A stretch of 64,000 nt of DNA from Thermostichus sp047461615. GTDB lineage: Bacteria; Cyanobacteriota; Cyanobacteriia; Thermostichales; Thermostichaceae. Positions within the stretch are counted from its first letter, which is position 1, and every line of letters starts with the position of its first letter. The DNA lies in assembly GCF_047461615.1 (NCBI RefSeq), contig NZ_JANSHI010000004.1:62001-126000 (forward strand). The letters are read 5' to 3'. The position numbers were made by a program, and so were the translations under genes. The notes under the pieces were generated by a model that saw only the letters and a list, made by a program, of their open reading frames with translations, searched no databases and was not told where the DNA came from. Below are positions 33,126 to 42,797 of the stretch, in pieces.

Positions 33126-35498
33126 TCAAGCTGTTCTTTTGGGAGCAGGCGTCGAACTCTTGGCCTGCCAGGACCGCTTAAGCTGTCTAAGGTGGTGTTG
33201 CCAACGCTGCAGTTCCCCGGCTTCCAGCGGGATCCCGCCAAAGCGTACTTCCAGGTAGCGCTGCAGGAACCGGATGGCCAGTTCAACCTGAGGCAAGTCG
33301 GCCTGGCGCAAGTGTTCTAGGCAAGCTTCTGGCCCTAGGTGGGCGGGGATCCCCACTGCCGTCGCCAGATCCCGAAGTTGTAGATAAAGCCTTGAGATGA
33401 CCTGGCGGCGCCGCTGGGACTTGGGCAGGGCTGCCGGCAGCCAGCGCATCCCGGCAAAGGCTAGACTCGGCAGCAGGATCCCAGCTATCCAGGTGGGCCA
33501 GGGGGGCGGAGGCTGCCACAGGGATCCCAGCAAAACCCCATTGCCGGCAGTGGCCAACAGAATCCACCCCCCATCCTGCCAGCGCAAAGCCCGATAGCGG
33601 CGGCGGCGACCCCAGTAGGCCATGGAACTGGTGATTAAAATCACCCCCACCAGGGGCAGGCTGTTCTGTTGCAGCGCTTGTCCCCAGCCCAGCAGGCTAC
33701 GGCGGAAGGCGGCGACGACATCCTCTTGCTTTTGGGGGGCGGTCACGCGGCTAGCCAGCTCTTGGATTTGCCGCCAGATCTGCCGCTGGGTGGATAGGTC
33801 GTATTGAATCACATACTTAAACCAGCGAAAGCGCAGGCTGTCGTAGAAGTCTAGGATGGGATCCCACCAGGTTTCCCGCTGGCTAACATTGGCCTCTGCC
33901 GGCGTGGCATCGAAGATGATCCATCCATAGGGGCCAAAGGGGATCTCCGTCCAAGAATGGGCATCAGCGTTGCGCACCGCCAGGTACTTTTCCTGCGCCA
34001 CCCAGCGACCGCCCAAGAAGCCATTGACCACGCGGGCCGGTATGCCAAGGCTGCGGGCCAGCACCGTCAGAGCGGTGGCAAAGTATTCGCAGTGGCCGCG
34101 GCGATGGGTAAACAAAAAAGCCTCCAAAGGCGGCTCGGCACCGGGATCTGGCAAATTGGTGGTGTAGGCGTAGTTCTCTAGCAGGTAGTTCCGCAGAGCC
34201 GTTACCTTGCCAAAGACATCGGGGATCCCAGCCGTGATCTCCTCTGCCAAGGCGGGAATGCGCGGATCCAGGTCTTCTGGCAACTGCAGATAGGCTTGTT
34301 GCTGGACTGGGTCAAGAGCGCTCAGCAGCTCCTCCCGGCCAAGCTGGCGCAGGCGGGGTTCCAGATCTCGTGGGATCCGGCTCACGGCACGGTAGAGATA
34401 GGGCATCCGGGGGGGCAGAGAATGGCTGACATCTCCAGTCTCGCGCAGGAGCAGGCGGCGGTTTTGCCATTGCCACCTCTGCTGTGGAGTCATCGCCCCA
34501 CCTCGATCCAGCCATTCCACCTCCACCAGCGGCGCCACCCCAAAAACGGTGTTGGTGTCCAGCGGCTCTAGGTAGATGAGCTGCTCCAGCGGGAAGAACT
34601 GCAGGTCGGAGGCAGCAGGGATCAAGGGGGAGGCCGAGAGCTCAAAAACCCCTGCCGCGTTGGGGAAAATCGAGAGCGACCGATCCAGCGTCCGCGACCA
34701 AGCCCGCCCGTCGTAGCGATCAAAGCTCATGCCACGCCAGTAGAGAGACTCCACCTGGGGCGGCACCCCTGCCGGGAACTCCACCCGCATGACAACGGTG
34801 TTGTCAGTCTTGAGGGTGCCGAACTCCCCCAGGCTGACCTCTTCGGCAAAGCCAGTGGTCATCACCGGCGAACGGGCCTGCCGGCCTAAGATCCCCAAGC
34901 CGACGCGCGGAAATAGGAAAAACAAAGCCACTGACAGGACCATGGCCAGCAAGGCTAGGGATCCAAGAAACCCCAGAAAGCCAAGGTCGATCCTGCGGAC
35001 TTGGCTGGCCGCCTGCGGGTGCTGCTCGGCTTGGAGGCGCAGATGATAAAGGGTGAGGTTAACTAGCCCTACCCCCACGTAAAGCAGGAAGAGGAGTCCA
35101 AAGCTAATATCTTGGTTGAACAGGGTGGCAATCGCCATCAACAGCAGCGACAACACCGCCAACTGGATGTGATCTGCTGCCCGCTCCCGCTGAAACAACT
35201 TGGCCCCCGTTAGGTAGAGCACCAGGCCAATGGCCCCATCCGAAAGCTGCAGGAAGCCCGAGAGCACCAACGCCGCCAAGCTGACCAACACGCTCACCGT
35301 CAGCGGCATCCAGAGGGGCGCATAGCGGGCAAAGCTAATCCGGGGTGGCTCCCAGAACCAACTGCCCACCCCCGCCGCCAAGCAGAGGGCGATAACCGCC
35401 GGCGACAGGGCCTGATCTCCAAGGCAGAGGGCCGTGAAGGCGATCCCCACCAGCAGGTAGATGAAGACTTTTTGGACAGCAAGCAGCGGCCAGGCCAT
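33126..35498 (-). CDS. TgpA-like membrane transglutaminase (DUF3488 plus transglutaminase core)
   Basis: This 790-residue protein has an N-terminal membrane block of about eight segments (residues 10-200), an external transglutaminase-like domain, and one or two more membrane segments near 620-660 before a cytosolic tail. The cysteine-protease triad is visible: Cys470 in RRGHCEYFATAL, His514 in NADAHSWTEI and Asp530 in IFDATP. Homologues act as membrane peptidases or cross-linking enzymes on cell-surface proteins; the natural substrate is unknown. It is divergent from uvrA. Confidence 0.87.
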   Translation of the reverse strand: MAWPLLAVQKVFIYLLVGIAFTALCLGDQALSPAVIALCLAAGVGSWFWEPPRISFARYAPLWMPLTVSVLVSLAALVLSGFLQLSDGAIGLVLYLTGAKLFQRERAADHIQLAVLSLLLMAIATLFNQDISFGLLFLLYVGVGLVNLTLYHLRLQAEQHPQAASQVRRIDLGFLGFLGSLALLAMVLSVALFFLFPRVGLGILGRQARSPVMTTGFAEEVSLGEFGTLKTDNTVVMRVEFPAGVPPQVESLYWRGMSFDRYDGRAWSRTLDRSLSIFPNAAGVFELSASPLIPAASDLQFFPLEQLIYLEPLDTNTVFGVAPLVEVEWLDRGGAMTPQQRWQWQNRRLLLRETGDVSHSLPPRMPYLYRAVSRIPRDLEPRLRQLGREELLSALDPVQQQAYLQLPEDLDPRIPALAEEITAGIPDVFGKVTALRNYLLENYAYTTNLPDPGAEPPLEAFLFTHRRGHCEYFATALTVLARSLGIPARVVNGFLGGRWVAQEKYLAVRNADAHSWTEIPFGPYGWIIFDATPAEANVSQRETWWDPILDFYDSLRFRWFKYVIQYDLSTQRQIWRQIQELASRVTAPQKQEDVVAAFRRSLLGWGQALQQNSLPLVGVILITSSMAYWGRRRRYRALRWQDGGWILLATAGNGVLLGSLWQPPPPWPTWIAGILLPSLAFAGMRWLPAALPKSQRRRQVISRLYLQLRDLATAVGIPAHLGPEACLEHLRQADLPQVELAIRFLQRYLEVRFGGIPLEAGELQRWQHHLRQLKRSWQAKSSTPAPKRTA

Positions 35499-35706
35499 GG
35501 GCTAGGTTGCTTTGGGATCCCTCAAGTGGCCCTTCCAAGATAGCCAAGTCTTTTTCCTTCTCCTGCCCACGATAGACCCAGCTGGCTGGTACCCCTTCTC
35601 GATTGGAGAAGACAGACCTCTGCCGCGGCACTAGAAGGCACTAGAATCGTTAATGTTCCTTAACTTTCGTTGTTTTTCGACCTGCGCTGCGCACAGAGGG
35701 GACGAG

Positions 35707-38616
35707 ATGTCCGGCCAGAACGAAATCCACGTAGTGGGGGCGCGGCAGCACAACCTCAAGAACATCGAGCTGCGGATCCCGCGCAATCGCCTGGTGGTGT
35801 TTACGGGCGTCTCCGGGTCCGGCAAATCTTCGCTGGCTTTCGACACCATTTTTGCCGAGGGGCAGCGGCGCTACGTGGAGTCCCTCAGTGCCTATGCGCG
35901 GCAATTTCTAGGGCAACTGGACAAGCCGGATGTGGATCGCATCGAGGGCTTGAGCCCGGCCATTGCCATCGACCAAAAGTCCACCAGCCACAACCCCCGC
36001 TCCACGGTGGGCACCGTTACCGAGATCTACGACTACCTGCGGCTGCTCTACGGGCGGGCTGGGATCCCGCACTGCCCCCATTGCGACCGGGTGATCGCTC
36101 CCCAGACGGTGGATCAAATGGTGGATCAGATCCTGGCCTTGCCGGATCGGACGCGCTTTCAGCTGCTTGCGCCTGTGGTGAGGGGGAAAAAGGGCACCCA
36201 CGCAGCGCTCCTGCAAAGCCTGCGCCAGCAGGGATTTGTGCGGGTGCGTGTCGACGGCCAGGTATGGGATCTCAGCGAAGAGATCACCTTGGACAAAAAC
36301 AAGACCCACACTATCGAGGTGGTGGTGGATCGGCTGGTCAAGGGCCCCGACATGGCAGAGCGGCTGGCCGATTCCCTGACCACCTGTCTGCGCCAGTCGG
36401 GGGGACTGGCGGTAGTGGAGCTCTTGCCCCGCGAGGAGGAGCGGGAACATCTGTTGCAAAAAGTAGCCGAGGTGGCGGGGCAGTACCTCAACGGCAAGCC
36501 GACGGAGCTGATCTTCTCTGAGCAATTTGCCTGCCCCGACCATGGCTCGGTGCTGAGCGAGCTGTCGCCGCGGCTATTTTCCTTCAACTCGCCCGTTGGC
36601 GCCTGTCCTGTCTGTCACGGCTTGGGCTTTGAGCCCATCTTCGACCCCGACCGCATCGTGCCCGATCCCAAACTTCCCCTCTACGCGGCCATCGCACCTT
36701 GGGCCGAGCGGGAGAACCCCTACTACCTGGGGTTGCTGGCAGGGGTCGCCAAGGCCTTTGGCTTTGACCTCAGCAGCCGCTGGTGCGACCTCACGCCCGA
36801 GCAGCAGCAAATCCTTCTCTACGGCACCGACCAGGAGATCTACGTTGAGGCAGAATCCCCCTACCGGGGCCGGGGCTACTACCGTCGCTACGAAGGGGTG
36901 ATCCCGCAGTTGCAGCGGCACTACCAAGAAACCACCTCCGAGACCTACCGGCAAAAGCTGGAAACCTACCTCACCTACCGCCCCTGTGCGGCCTGTGGGG
37001 GGGCTCGCCTTCGCCCTGAGGCCCTGGCAGTGCGCGTCGGCGGCTACCGCATTACTGATCTCACCGAGGTCTCTATCCGGGAGTGCCTACACCGCTTAGA
37101 GCATTTGAAGCTCACCCCTCGCCAGGCGCAGATTGCCGAGCTGGTGCTGCGGGAGATCAAAACCCGGCTGCAGTTTTTGATCGACGTGGGCCTTGACTAC
37201 CTCACCTTGGCCCGCCCGGCCATGACCCTTTCGGGGGGTGAAGCGCAGCGGATCCGGCTGGCTAGCCAGATTGGCTCTGGCCTGGCGGGCGTGCTCTATG
37301 TGCTGGACGAACCCTCCATTGGCTTGCACCAGCGGGATAACCACCGCCTCTTGCAGACCCTGTTTCGCCTACGGGATCTGGGCAACACCCTAATCGTGGT
37401 GGAGCACGACGAGGAAACCATCCGCGCCGCCGACCACATTGTGGACATTGGCCCTGGAGCTGGCATCCACGGAGGAGAAGTGGTGGCCCAAGGGTCTCTA
37501 GCCAACATCCTGGCCTGCGAGCGCTCCATGACGGGAGCTTACCTTTCGGGGCGGAGGCGGATCCCTACCCCTGCCCAGCGCCGACCGGGGAAAGGGGTTG
37601 CCCTCAAGCTCACCAATGCCCACAAAAACAACCTCAAACACATCGATGTGGAGATCCCCCTGGGCAAGCTAGTCTGTGTTACAGGGGTCTCCGGCTCCGG
37701 CAAGTCCACCTTAGTCAACGAACTGCTCTACCCCGCCCTGCAACACTACCTCGGCCAGAAGGTGCCCAAGCCGGCGGAAATGGGGGAGTTGCACGGCATC
37801 GAGCACATCGACAAGGTTATTGTCATCGACCAATCCCCCATTGGCCGCACCCCTCGCTCCAACCCTGCCACCTACACGGGTCTGTTTGATCCCATCCGCC
37901 AAGCCTTTGCCCAGACTCGGGACGCCAAAGCCAGAGGCTATCCAGCTGGCCACTTCTCCTTCAACGTCAAGGGAGGGCGCTGCGAAGCCTGCAAAGGGCA
38001 AGGGGTGAACGTGATTGAGATGAATTTCCTGCCCGATGTGTATGTTACCTGCGAAGTCTGCGGCGGCAAGCGCTACAGCCGCGAGACCCTCCAGGTCAAG
38101 TACAAGGGCAAAAACATCGCCGAAGTCCTGGATATGACGGTGGGAGAGGCGCTGGAGTTTTTCGCTGCCCTGCCCCCTGCGGCCAAGATCCTGCAGACCC
38201 TGGCCGATGTGGGCCTCGACTACATCAAGCTGGGTCAGCCGGCTCCAACCCTCTCGGGTGGGGAAGCGCAGCGGGTGAAGCTGGCCGCAGAACTGGCCCG
38301 CCGCTCCACCGGCAAAACCCTTTATCTACTGGATGAACCCTCCACCGGCCTGTCGTTTTACGATGTTCACAAACTTTTGAACGTCCTGCAGCGGCTGGTG
38401 GATGCGGGCAACACCGTGCTGGTGATCGAGCACAACCTGGACATTCTCCGCTGTGCCGACTGGATCATCGACTTAGGGCCGGAAGGGGGCGACCAGGGCG
38501 GCCAAATTGTTGCCGTCGGCACCCCGGAAGAAGTAGCCGAACACCCGGGATCCCATACGGGGCGGTACCTGAAGCAGGTTTTGCAGCAACACCCCCCAGC
38601 CCCTGAGCTGCCTTAG
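35707..38616 (+). CDS. uvrA: Excinuclease ABC subunit A
   Basis: UvrA is the damage-sensing ATPase of nucleotide excision repair. It has two ABC modules: Walker A GVSGSGKSS (Lys40) and GVSGSGKST, signatures LSGGEAQRI and LSGGEAQRV, and zinc modules with CPHC, CPVCHGLG, CAACGG, CEACKGQG and CEVCGG. The 969-residue length from ATG 35707 is normal; this start follows GAGGGGACGAG, whereas ATG 35653 would add 18 unusual residues. I found no clear LexA box upstream. Confidence 0.96.
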   Translation: MSGQNEIHVVGARQHNLKNIELRIPRNRLVVFTGVSGSGKSSLAFDTIFAEGQRRYVESLSAYARQFLGQLDKPDVDRIEGLSPAIAIDQKSTSHNPRSTVGTVTEIYDYLRLLYGRAGIPHCPHCDRVIAPQTVDQMVDQILALPDRTRFQLLAPVVRGKKGTHAALLQSLRQQGFVRVRVDGQVWDLSEEITLDKNKTHTIEVVVDRLVKGPDMAERLADSLTTCLRQSGGLAVVELLPREEEREHLLQKVAEVAGQYLNGKPTELIFSEQFACPDHGSVLSELSPRLFSFNSPVGACPVCHGLGFEPIFDPDRIVPDPKLPLYAAIAPWAERENPYYLGLLAGVAKAFGFDLSSRWCDLTPEQQQILLYGTDQEIYVEAESPYRGRGYYRRYEGVIPQLQRHYQETTSETYRQKLETYLTYRPCAACGGARLRPEALAVRVGGYRITDLTEVSIRECLHRLEHLKLTPRQAQIAELVLREIKTRLQFLIDVGLDYLTLARPAMTLSGGEAQRIRLASQIGSGLAGVLYVLDEPSIGLHQRDNHRLLQTLFRLRDLGNTLIVVEHDEETIRAADHIVDIGPGAGIHGGEVVAQGSLANILACERSMTGAYLSGRRRIPTPAQRRPGKGVALKLTNAHKNNLKHIDVEIPLGKLVCVTGVSGSGKSTLVNELLYPALQHYLGQKVPKPAEMGELHGIEHIDKVIVIDQSPIGRTPRSNPATYTGLFDPIRQAFAQTRDAKARGYPAGHFSFNVKGGRCEACKGQGVNVIEMNFLPDVYVTCEVCGGKRYSRETLQVKYKGKNIAEVLDMTVGEALEFFAALPPAAKILQTLADVGLDYIKLGQPAPTLSGGEAQRVKLAAELARRSTGKTLYLLDEPSTGLSFYDVHKLLNVLQRLVDAGNTVLVIEHNLDILRCADWIIDLGPEGGDQGGQIVAVGTPEEVAEHPGSHTGRYLKQVLQQHPPAPELP

Positions 38617-38657
38617 CTCCAGCTGGGAGTCTGCCTCCACTCGGCCTTCGGCCAACT

Positions 38658-39851
38658 TCAAAACAACAGCTCTTCAATAATCTCGTTGGAAAACAGCCAG
38701 CCCTCGGGCGGGACTAGCCGTAGCCGTCCCCCTTCGCAACTGGCCCAACCTTTTTCAAAGTAGGGATCCAGCCTCTGCAGAGCCTGCTCCACCCTCCTGC
38801 TGCCAAAGCGCTCCTGTAAAGTTGCCAAATCCAGCCCTTCCTGGAGGCGCAGCCCCAACATCACCGTATCCATCCAGATTTCTTCTAGAGAGGCTGGCGG
38901 CGGGAGGGGGTGAACTTGGGCTTTGACCTGTTCAAAATACTTGTGGAGAGTCCTCGGCTGGTGAATGCGCCGCCCCCCTTCGTAGCCGACAGATCCCATG
39001 CCAAAGCCAAAGTAGGGGCGATTTTCCCAGTACACCCGGTTGTGGCGACAGGCATACCCAGGGCGGGCAAAATTGGAGATCTCGTAGTGGATATAGCCTG
39101 CCTGGGTGAGGAGACGCCGGGCCATCAAGTACATTTCAACGGTCGCCTCTTCGCTGGGCAGGGGCGCCTCTCCCGGCCGGTACAGACGACCAAAGCGAGT
39201 TTCGGGCTCGAGGGTGAGATCGTAAACGGAGACGTGGGCCGGGTTGATTTCAAGAACAGCTTGCAGCGACTCCTGCCAATGTTCCAAAGTTTGGTAGGGC
39301 AGCCCGAAGATCAAATCCAGGTTGAAGTTCTCAAAGCCCACCGCCTTCAAGTCGGCCACAGCTTCATAAATTTCTTCCACTCCGTGTAGGCGACCGCAGG
39401 CGGCCAGCAGCTCTGCCTGAAACGCCTGGGCTCCCAAGTTAATGCGGTTGACCCCCAGGTCCCGGTAGCCCGCCAACTGCTCTCGGGTCAGGGTGCCGGG
39501 GTTGGCCTCGAGCGAGATCTCGCAGTCGGGATGAAACGGGATCCGCTCCCTAAGTTGAGCCAAGATCCGGCCCAATTGCTCCACCGTCAGCAGGGAGGGG
39601 GTGCCGCCGCCGAAAAAAATGCTGGTCAAGGGTTGGGGATCCCCGGCCAAATGGCGGTAGCGATAGGCGCCACCGATCTCTTGGCAGAGCACCTGCACAT
39701 AGGTTTCTATCAGCTCGCGGGTGCCCAGGCCAGTGGCAAAATCGCAGTAGTGGCAGCGCTGCCGACAGAAGGGGATGTGCAGGTAGGCAGCCTCCGGCCA
39801 GCCAAGCTGAGCGGAGAGGGTCAGCTCTTCCGTAGGTGCTGCGACTGCCAT
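38658..39851 (-). CDS. hemW: Radical SAM protein HemW (haem chaperone, CPO-like)
   Basis: The protein carries the radical SAM cluster CRQRCHYCDF. The position after the last cysteine-plus-one is Phe (CxxxCxxCxF) and not Cys, which separates HemW haem chaperones from true oxygen-independent coproporphyrinogen oxidase HemN. The SAM-binding GGGTPSLL and the HemN C-terminal domain (from about residue 300) are present. ATG 39851 gives 397 residues, matching the family; the frame runs 87 bp further. It is divergent from hisH with only 36 bp between. Confidence 0.88.
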   Translation of the reverse strand: MAVAAPTEELTLSAQLGWPEAAYLHIPFCRQRCHYCDFATGLGTRELIETYVQVLCQEIGGAYRYRHLAGDPQPLTSIFFGGGTPSLLTVEQLGRILAQLRERIPFHPDCEISLEANPGTLTREQLAGYRDLGVNRINLGAQAFQAELLAACGRLHGVEEIYEAVADLKAVGFENFNLDLIFGLPYQTLEHWQESLQAVLEINPAHVSVYDLTLEPETRFGRLYRPGEAPLPSEEATVEMYLMARRLLTQAGYIHYEISNFARPGYACRHNRVYWENRPYFGFGMGSVGYEGGRRIHQPRTLHKYFEQVKAQVHPLPPPASLEEIWMDTVMLGLRLQEGLDLATLQERFGSRRVEQALQRLDPYFEKGWASCEGGRLRLVPPEGWLFSNEIIEELLF

Positions 39852-39887
39852 AGAACCACTATACTGATAGGCCCTTGATAAGGATCC

Positions 39888-40532
39888 ATGAAAGCCGTGC
39901 GCCTGGCGGTGATCGACTATGATGCCGGCAACTTGCATTCGGCTTGCAAAGGGCTGGAGCGGGCCGGGGCCGAGGTGCAGCTAGTAACAGAGCCGGCTGG
40001 GCTGGAGACTTTTGACGGCATCGTCTTGCCTGGAGATGGAGCCTTTGATCCGGCCATGCAGCAGTTGCGAGAGCGAGGTTTTGTGGAGCCCATTCGGGAG
40101 GCGGTGCAACGGCAGCAGCCCTTCCTGGGCATCTGCCTTGGGCTGCAGGTTTTGTTTGAAAGCAGCGAAGAGGGAAACGAGCCAGGGCTGGGCATCGTGC
40201 CAGGACGGGTGCAACGCTTTCAACCAGAGCCAGGCCTGCGCATCCCCCACATGGGCTGGAATCAGTTGCACCTCACCCAGCCCCAGTCTCCCCTTTGGGC
40301 AGGGATCCCTGACCAAGCCTGGGTCTATTTTGTTCACTCCTACCACGCGGTGCCCCACGACCCAAGCTGGGTGGCCGCCACCACTCAGCACGGCAGCCAA
40401 ACCTGTGTGGCCGCCATTGCCCAGGGCGCCGTGTTGGCCACCCAGTTTCACCCGGAAAAGTCCGGTCCGGTTGGTTTGAAGATCTTGCAAAACTTCGTGG
40501 ACTTTGTGGCCGGATCCCTGGCCCGCACCTAG
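39888..40532 (+). CDS. hisH: Imidazole glycerol phosphate synthase, glutamine amidotransferase subunit
   Basis: HisH releases ammonia from glutamine and channels it to HisF in histidine and purine-byproduct (AICAR) synthesis. The 214-residue protein has VIDYDAGNLHSACKGLERAG at the N-terminus, the nucleophile Cys83 in LGICLGLQ, and the His-Glu pair in QFHPEKSG near residue 190. AAGGATCC precedes the ATG. hisF is not in the window. Confidence 0.95.
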   Translation: MKAVRLAVIDYDAGNLHSACKGLERAGAEVQLVTEPAGLETFDGIVLPGDGAFDPAMQQLRERGFVEPIREAVQRQQPFLGICLGLQVLFESSEEGNEPGLGIVPGRVQRFQPEPGLRIPHMGWNQLHLTQPQSPLWAGIPDQAWVYFVHSYHAVPHDPSWVAATTQHGSQTCVAAIAQGAVLATQFHPEKSGPVGLKILQNFVDFVAGSLART

Positions 40533-40554
40533 ACCTCGGCTTTTCCCAAGCCCC

Positions 40555-41016
40555 ATGAACTACTGGCTGATGAAATCGGAGCCCAGCGTCTACAGCATCT
40601 GGGATCTGCAGCGGGAGGGCCAAACTCTCTGGGACGGCGTGCGCAACTACCAAGCCCGCAGCTACCTGAAGGCTATGCAGCCTGGGGATCGCGCCTTTTT
40701 CTACCACTCCAACGCCAACCCTCCCGGCATAGCCGGCTTAGTGGAGATCGTGGAAACCCAGGTGGTGGATCCCAGCCAGTTTGATCCCACCAGCCCCTAC
40801 TACGATCCCAAGTCAACCCCTGCAGCTCCCCGCTGGTACACGGTGCGGGTGCAATTCGTTGCTGCCTTTGAGCGCTTGATCCCTTTGGCCCAGTTGCGGG
40901 CCACTTTTACCCCTGCAGAGCTAGAGGTGGTGCGGCGGGGCACGCGACTGTCGGTGATGCCTGTGGCCCCGGCGGTTGCTGAGCGCTTGCTCTCGCTGGC
41001 ACTCTTCTCCTCCTGA
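40555..41016 (+). CDS. EVE-domain protein
   Basis: A 153-residue single-domain protein of the EVE (PUA-like, thymocyte nuclear protein 1) family: YWLMKSEPSVYSIWDL, TLWDGVRNYQARSYLKAMQPGD, FFYHSNANPPGIAGLVEI. EVE domains bind modified bases in DNA or RNA. ATG 40555 fits the family start exactly. It follows hisH by 22 bp and precedes the accessory island, so it marks the last conserved gene before the insertion. Confidence 0.92.
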   Translation: MNYWLMKSEPSVYSIWDLQREGQTLWDGVRNYQARSYLKAMQPGDRAFFYHSNANPPGIAGLVEIVETQVVDPSQFDPTSPYYDPKSTPAAPRWYTVRVQFVAAFERLIPLAQLRATFTPAELEVVRRGTRLSVMPVAPAVAERLLSLALFSS

Positions 41017-41207
41017 CCCAAGACAAGCTAAGCTTCTCAACCGTTCCGCTTTTTCGGCTGCCAGTCGATTGATTATTCGGCTCCCTCCTCCTCATCGCTT
41101 AAAAAGCAGGTAGCTGGAGCTCCTTAACGAATTCGAAAAGTAGGAAACTGGCTATTCAACACTTGCCTAGGATTGAGGAAAGACACACACCATAGAGCGA
41201 GGTTAGT

Positions 41208-42785
41208 GTGGCGCTGTGCAACGACTATGGCCGTTGGAACCGAGCAATTGTTCAATGGGCAACACGGGGAGTTCCTCACGGCACGCCAGTTTACCTCAGC
41301 GTAGATGAAGAAGTTTTAGCAGGTCTAGGCCTAGGCACAGTTGAGGATTTCTGCCAAGCGGTGCGATCCCAGGTGGTTGTTGGCGATCGGGTGCAGTTAT
41401 CGGCTCTGCAAAACCACGGCTCACCTGAACCGGCAGGAGTGGCCTTCTTGGCGCTGATGGTGCTTGCCGCCAACGACATGATGAGGGATGACAAGCTGGA
41501 TGCCAAGGACTTCTTCACCCATTTTCGCAAACGGCTGGGTGTATCTGGCGACAACCGTCCGATAGGGATGAAGGAAGAACGCCTATGGCAGGAGTGGAAC
41601 CGGTGGCTAGAGGAAAGGGGATGGATTGCCACTGCCAAACCAGGGGAGGGCTCGCGCAAGTACGTGAATTACCCCATTTCCCAAGCTCTGCTGCGGAAGG
41701 CAGATGTTCAACGGTTGTGTCGCGTGTTTTATGAGAGAAAGTGGACTACCGCCCGCAGCGAAACCAAGTTGCTAGTGGATTTGGCAAGCGAAGAGAACCT
41801 CAACCGACATCTCGCGGAGCTGCTGGACGATCGCCAGCGACACGAAGTACTGGGCGCCGAAATCCTAGCTGTCCATCAAGAGTGGCTAGATGCAGGATGC
41901 CCAGAACCGAAACGATTTAGCCGAGCGTTTCAGCCTCCTACGCGCTTGATCGCAGGGCTGTATCGCACCGAAGATCGGTGGGGGAACCCAGAATTCTACC
42001 TCTACCCCAAAACTCCACGTCACTGGGCAGTTGGGGAGGTGACGGTAGAAAACCTAGGTAGCCTGCGTTCCGAGCGCGCGGGTTGGTTTTGCCCCGTTGG
42101 AGCGCCGCTCTCTGCTAGGGATGTAACAACGGGAAGATCCTGGCCCATCCGGGGTCATGCCTACTTGCGGGAACTCCAACTGCTCGCCCAAGACTTTTGG
42201 GTGTTGGTGCCCGATCCTGAAAATGCAGAGTCCGGTGCTCTGGCTACTTGGGGAGCACCCCAACTTGGCAGTCATTTCACGCTGTTGTTTCGGGAGGCGC
42301 TGTGGCCGGATTTGCAGCGGCTGCAGGAAGAAAGTCTACTGCAATGGTCAGGTGAGCGTCAGCGTGCCTTTGCCGAAAAATCAGACTGGTGGGAAATCCA
42401 AGAATGTCAGGTGCTGGCACCGGTATGGGACGGTTTGTTTTTACAACATCCTGAGCTGAAAGAGGCCTTACAACCACGCGATCGTCTGCACATTGCCTTG
42501 GGTGGAGGGCTACGGGTACCGCAAGGACAAGGTTGGCTCGAGGGTCACTTGCCAAAGGTGACTGTGTACGGGTTTCAGCCTACGGTAGCCGTGACTCTAA
42601 CTGAAGTGCGTACCGGGAGCATATATCTTCCAGAAGACCATCGCTCTACCAACCAGCCTTGGGATTTGCCCGCAGACTTACCTCCCGGTACTTACCAGAT
42701 CCAAGTACGGGGCGGAACTGCCCACCAGGAGCGCTTTTTGAAGATCCTGAGTTGGGGTGATTTGTCATTAGCTTCCCTAGAGTAG
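41208..42785 (+). CDS. Unknown protein, first gene of a DUF1998-helicase cassette
   Basis: A 525-residue soluble protein starting with GTG at 41208 (weak ribosome-binding site). I do not recognise the family. Residues about 75-170 are helical with a basic face (MRDDKLDAKDFFTHFRKRLGV...EERLWQEWNRWLEERGWI) and could be a winged-helix-like DNA-binding unit. The second half is rich in Trp and beta strands, and the C-terminal 90 residues (VTVYGFQPTVAVTLTEVRTGSIYLP...PPGTYQIQVRGG) look like an Ig-like beta sandwich. The next gene starts 12 bp after its stop, so it belongs to one operon. It may correspond to DruF of type II Druantia, which I cannot verify. Confidence 0.75.
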   Translation: MALCNDYGRWNRAIVQWATRGVPHGTPVYLSVDEEVLAGLGLGTVEDFCQAVRSQVVVGDRVQLSALQNHGSPEPAGVAFLALMVLAANDMMRDDKLDAKDFFTHFRKRLGVSGDNRPIGMKEERLWQEWNRWLEERGWIATAKPGEGSRKYVNYPISQALLRKADVQRLCRVFYERKWTTARSETKLLVDLASEENLNRHLAELLDDRQRHEVLGAEILAVHQEWLDAGCPEPKRFSRAFQPPTRLIAGLYRTEDRWGNPEFYLYPKTPRHWAVGEVTVENLGSLRSERAGWFCPVGAPLSARDVTTGRSWPIRGHAYLRELQLLAQDFWVLVPDPENAESGALATWGAPQLGSHFTLLFREALWPDLQRLQEESLLQWSGERQRAFAEKSDWWEIQECQVLAPVWDGLFLQHPELKEALQPRDRLHIALGGGLRVPQGQGWLEGHLPKVTVYGFQPTVAVTLTEVRTGSIYLPEDHRSTNQPWDLPADLPPGTYQIQVRGGTAHQERFLKILSWGDLSLASLE

Positions 42786-42797
42786 AGGCATAACTCT

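Noticed and set aside
35580..35660. Possible LexA (SOS) box before uvrA around GGTACC
   Set aside because: The pattern lacks the second half-site of cyanobacterial or Gram-positive LexA boxes.
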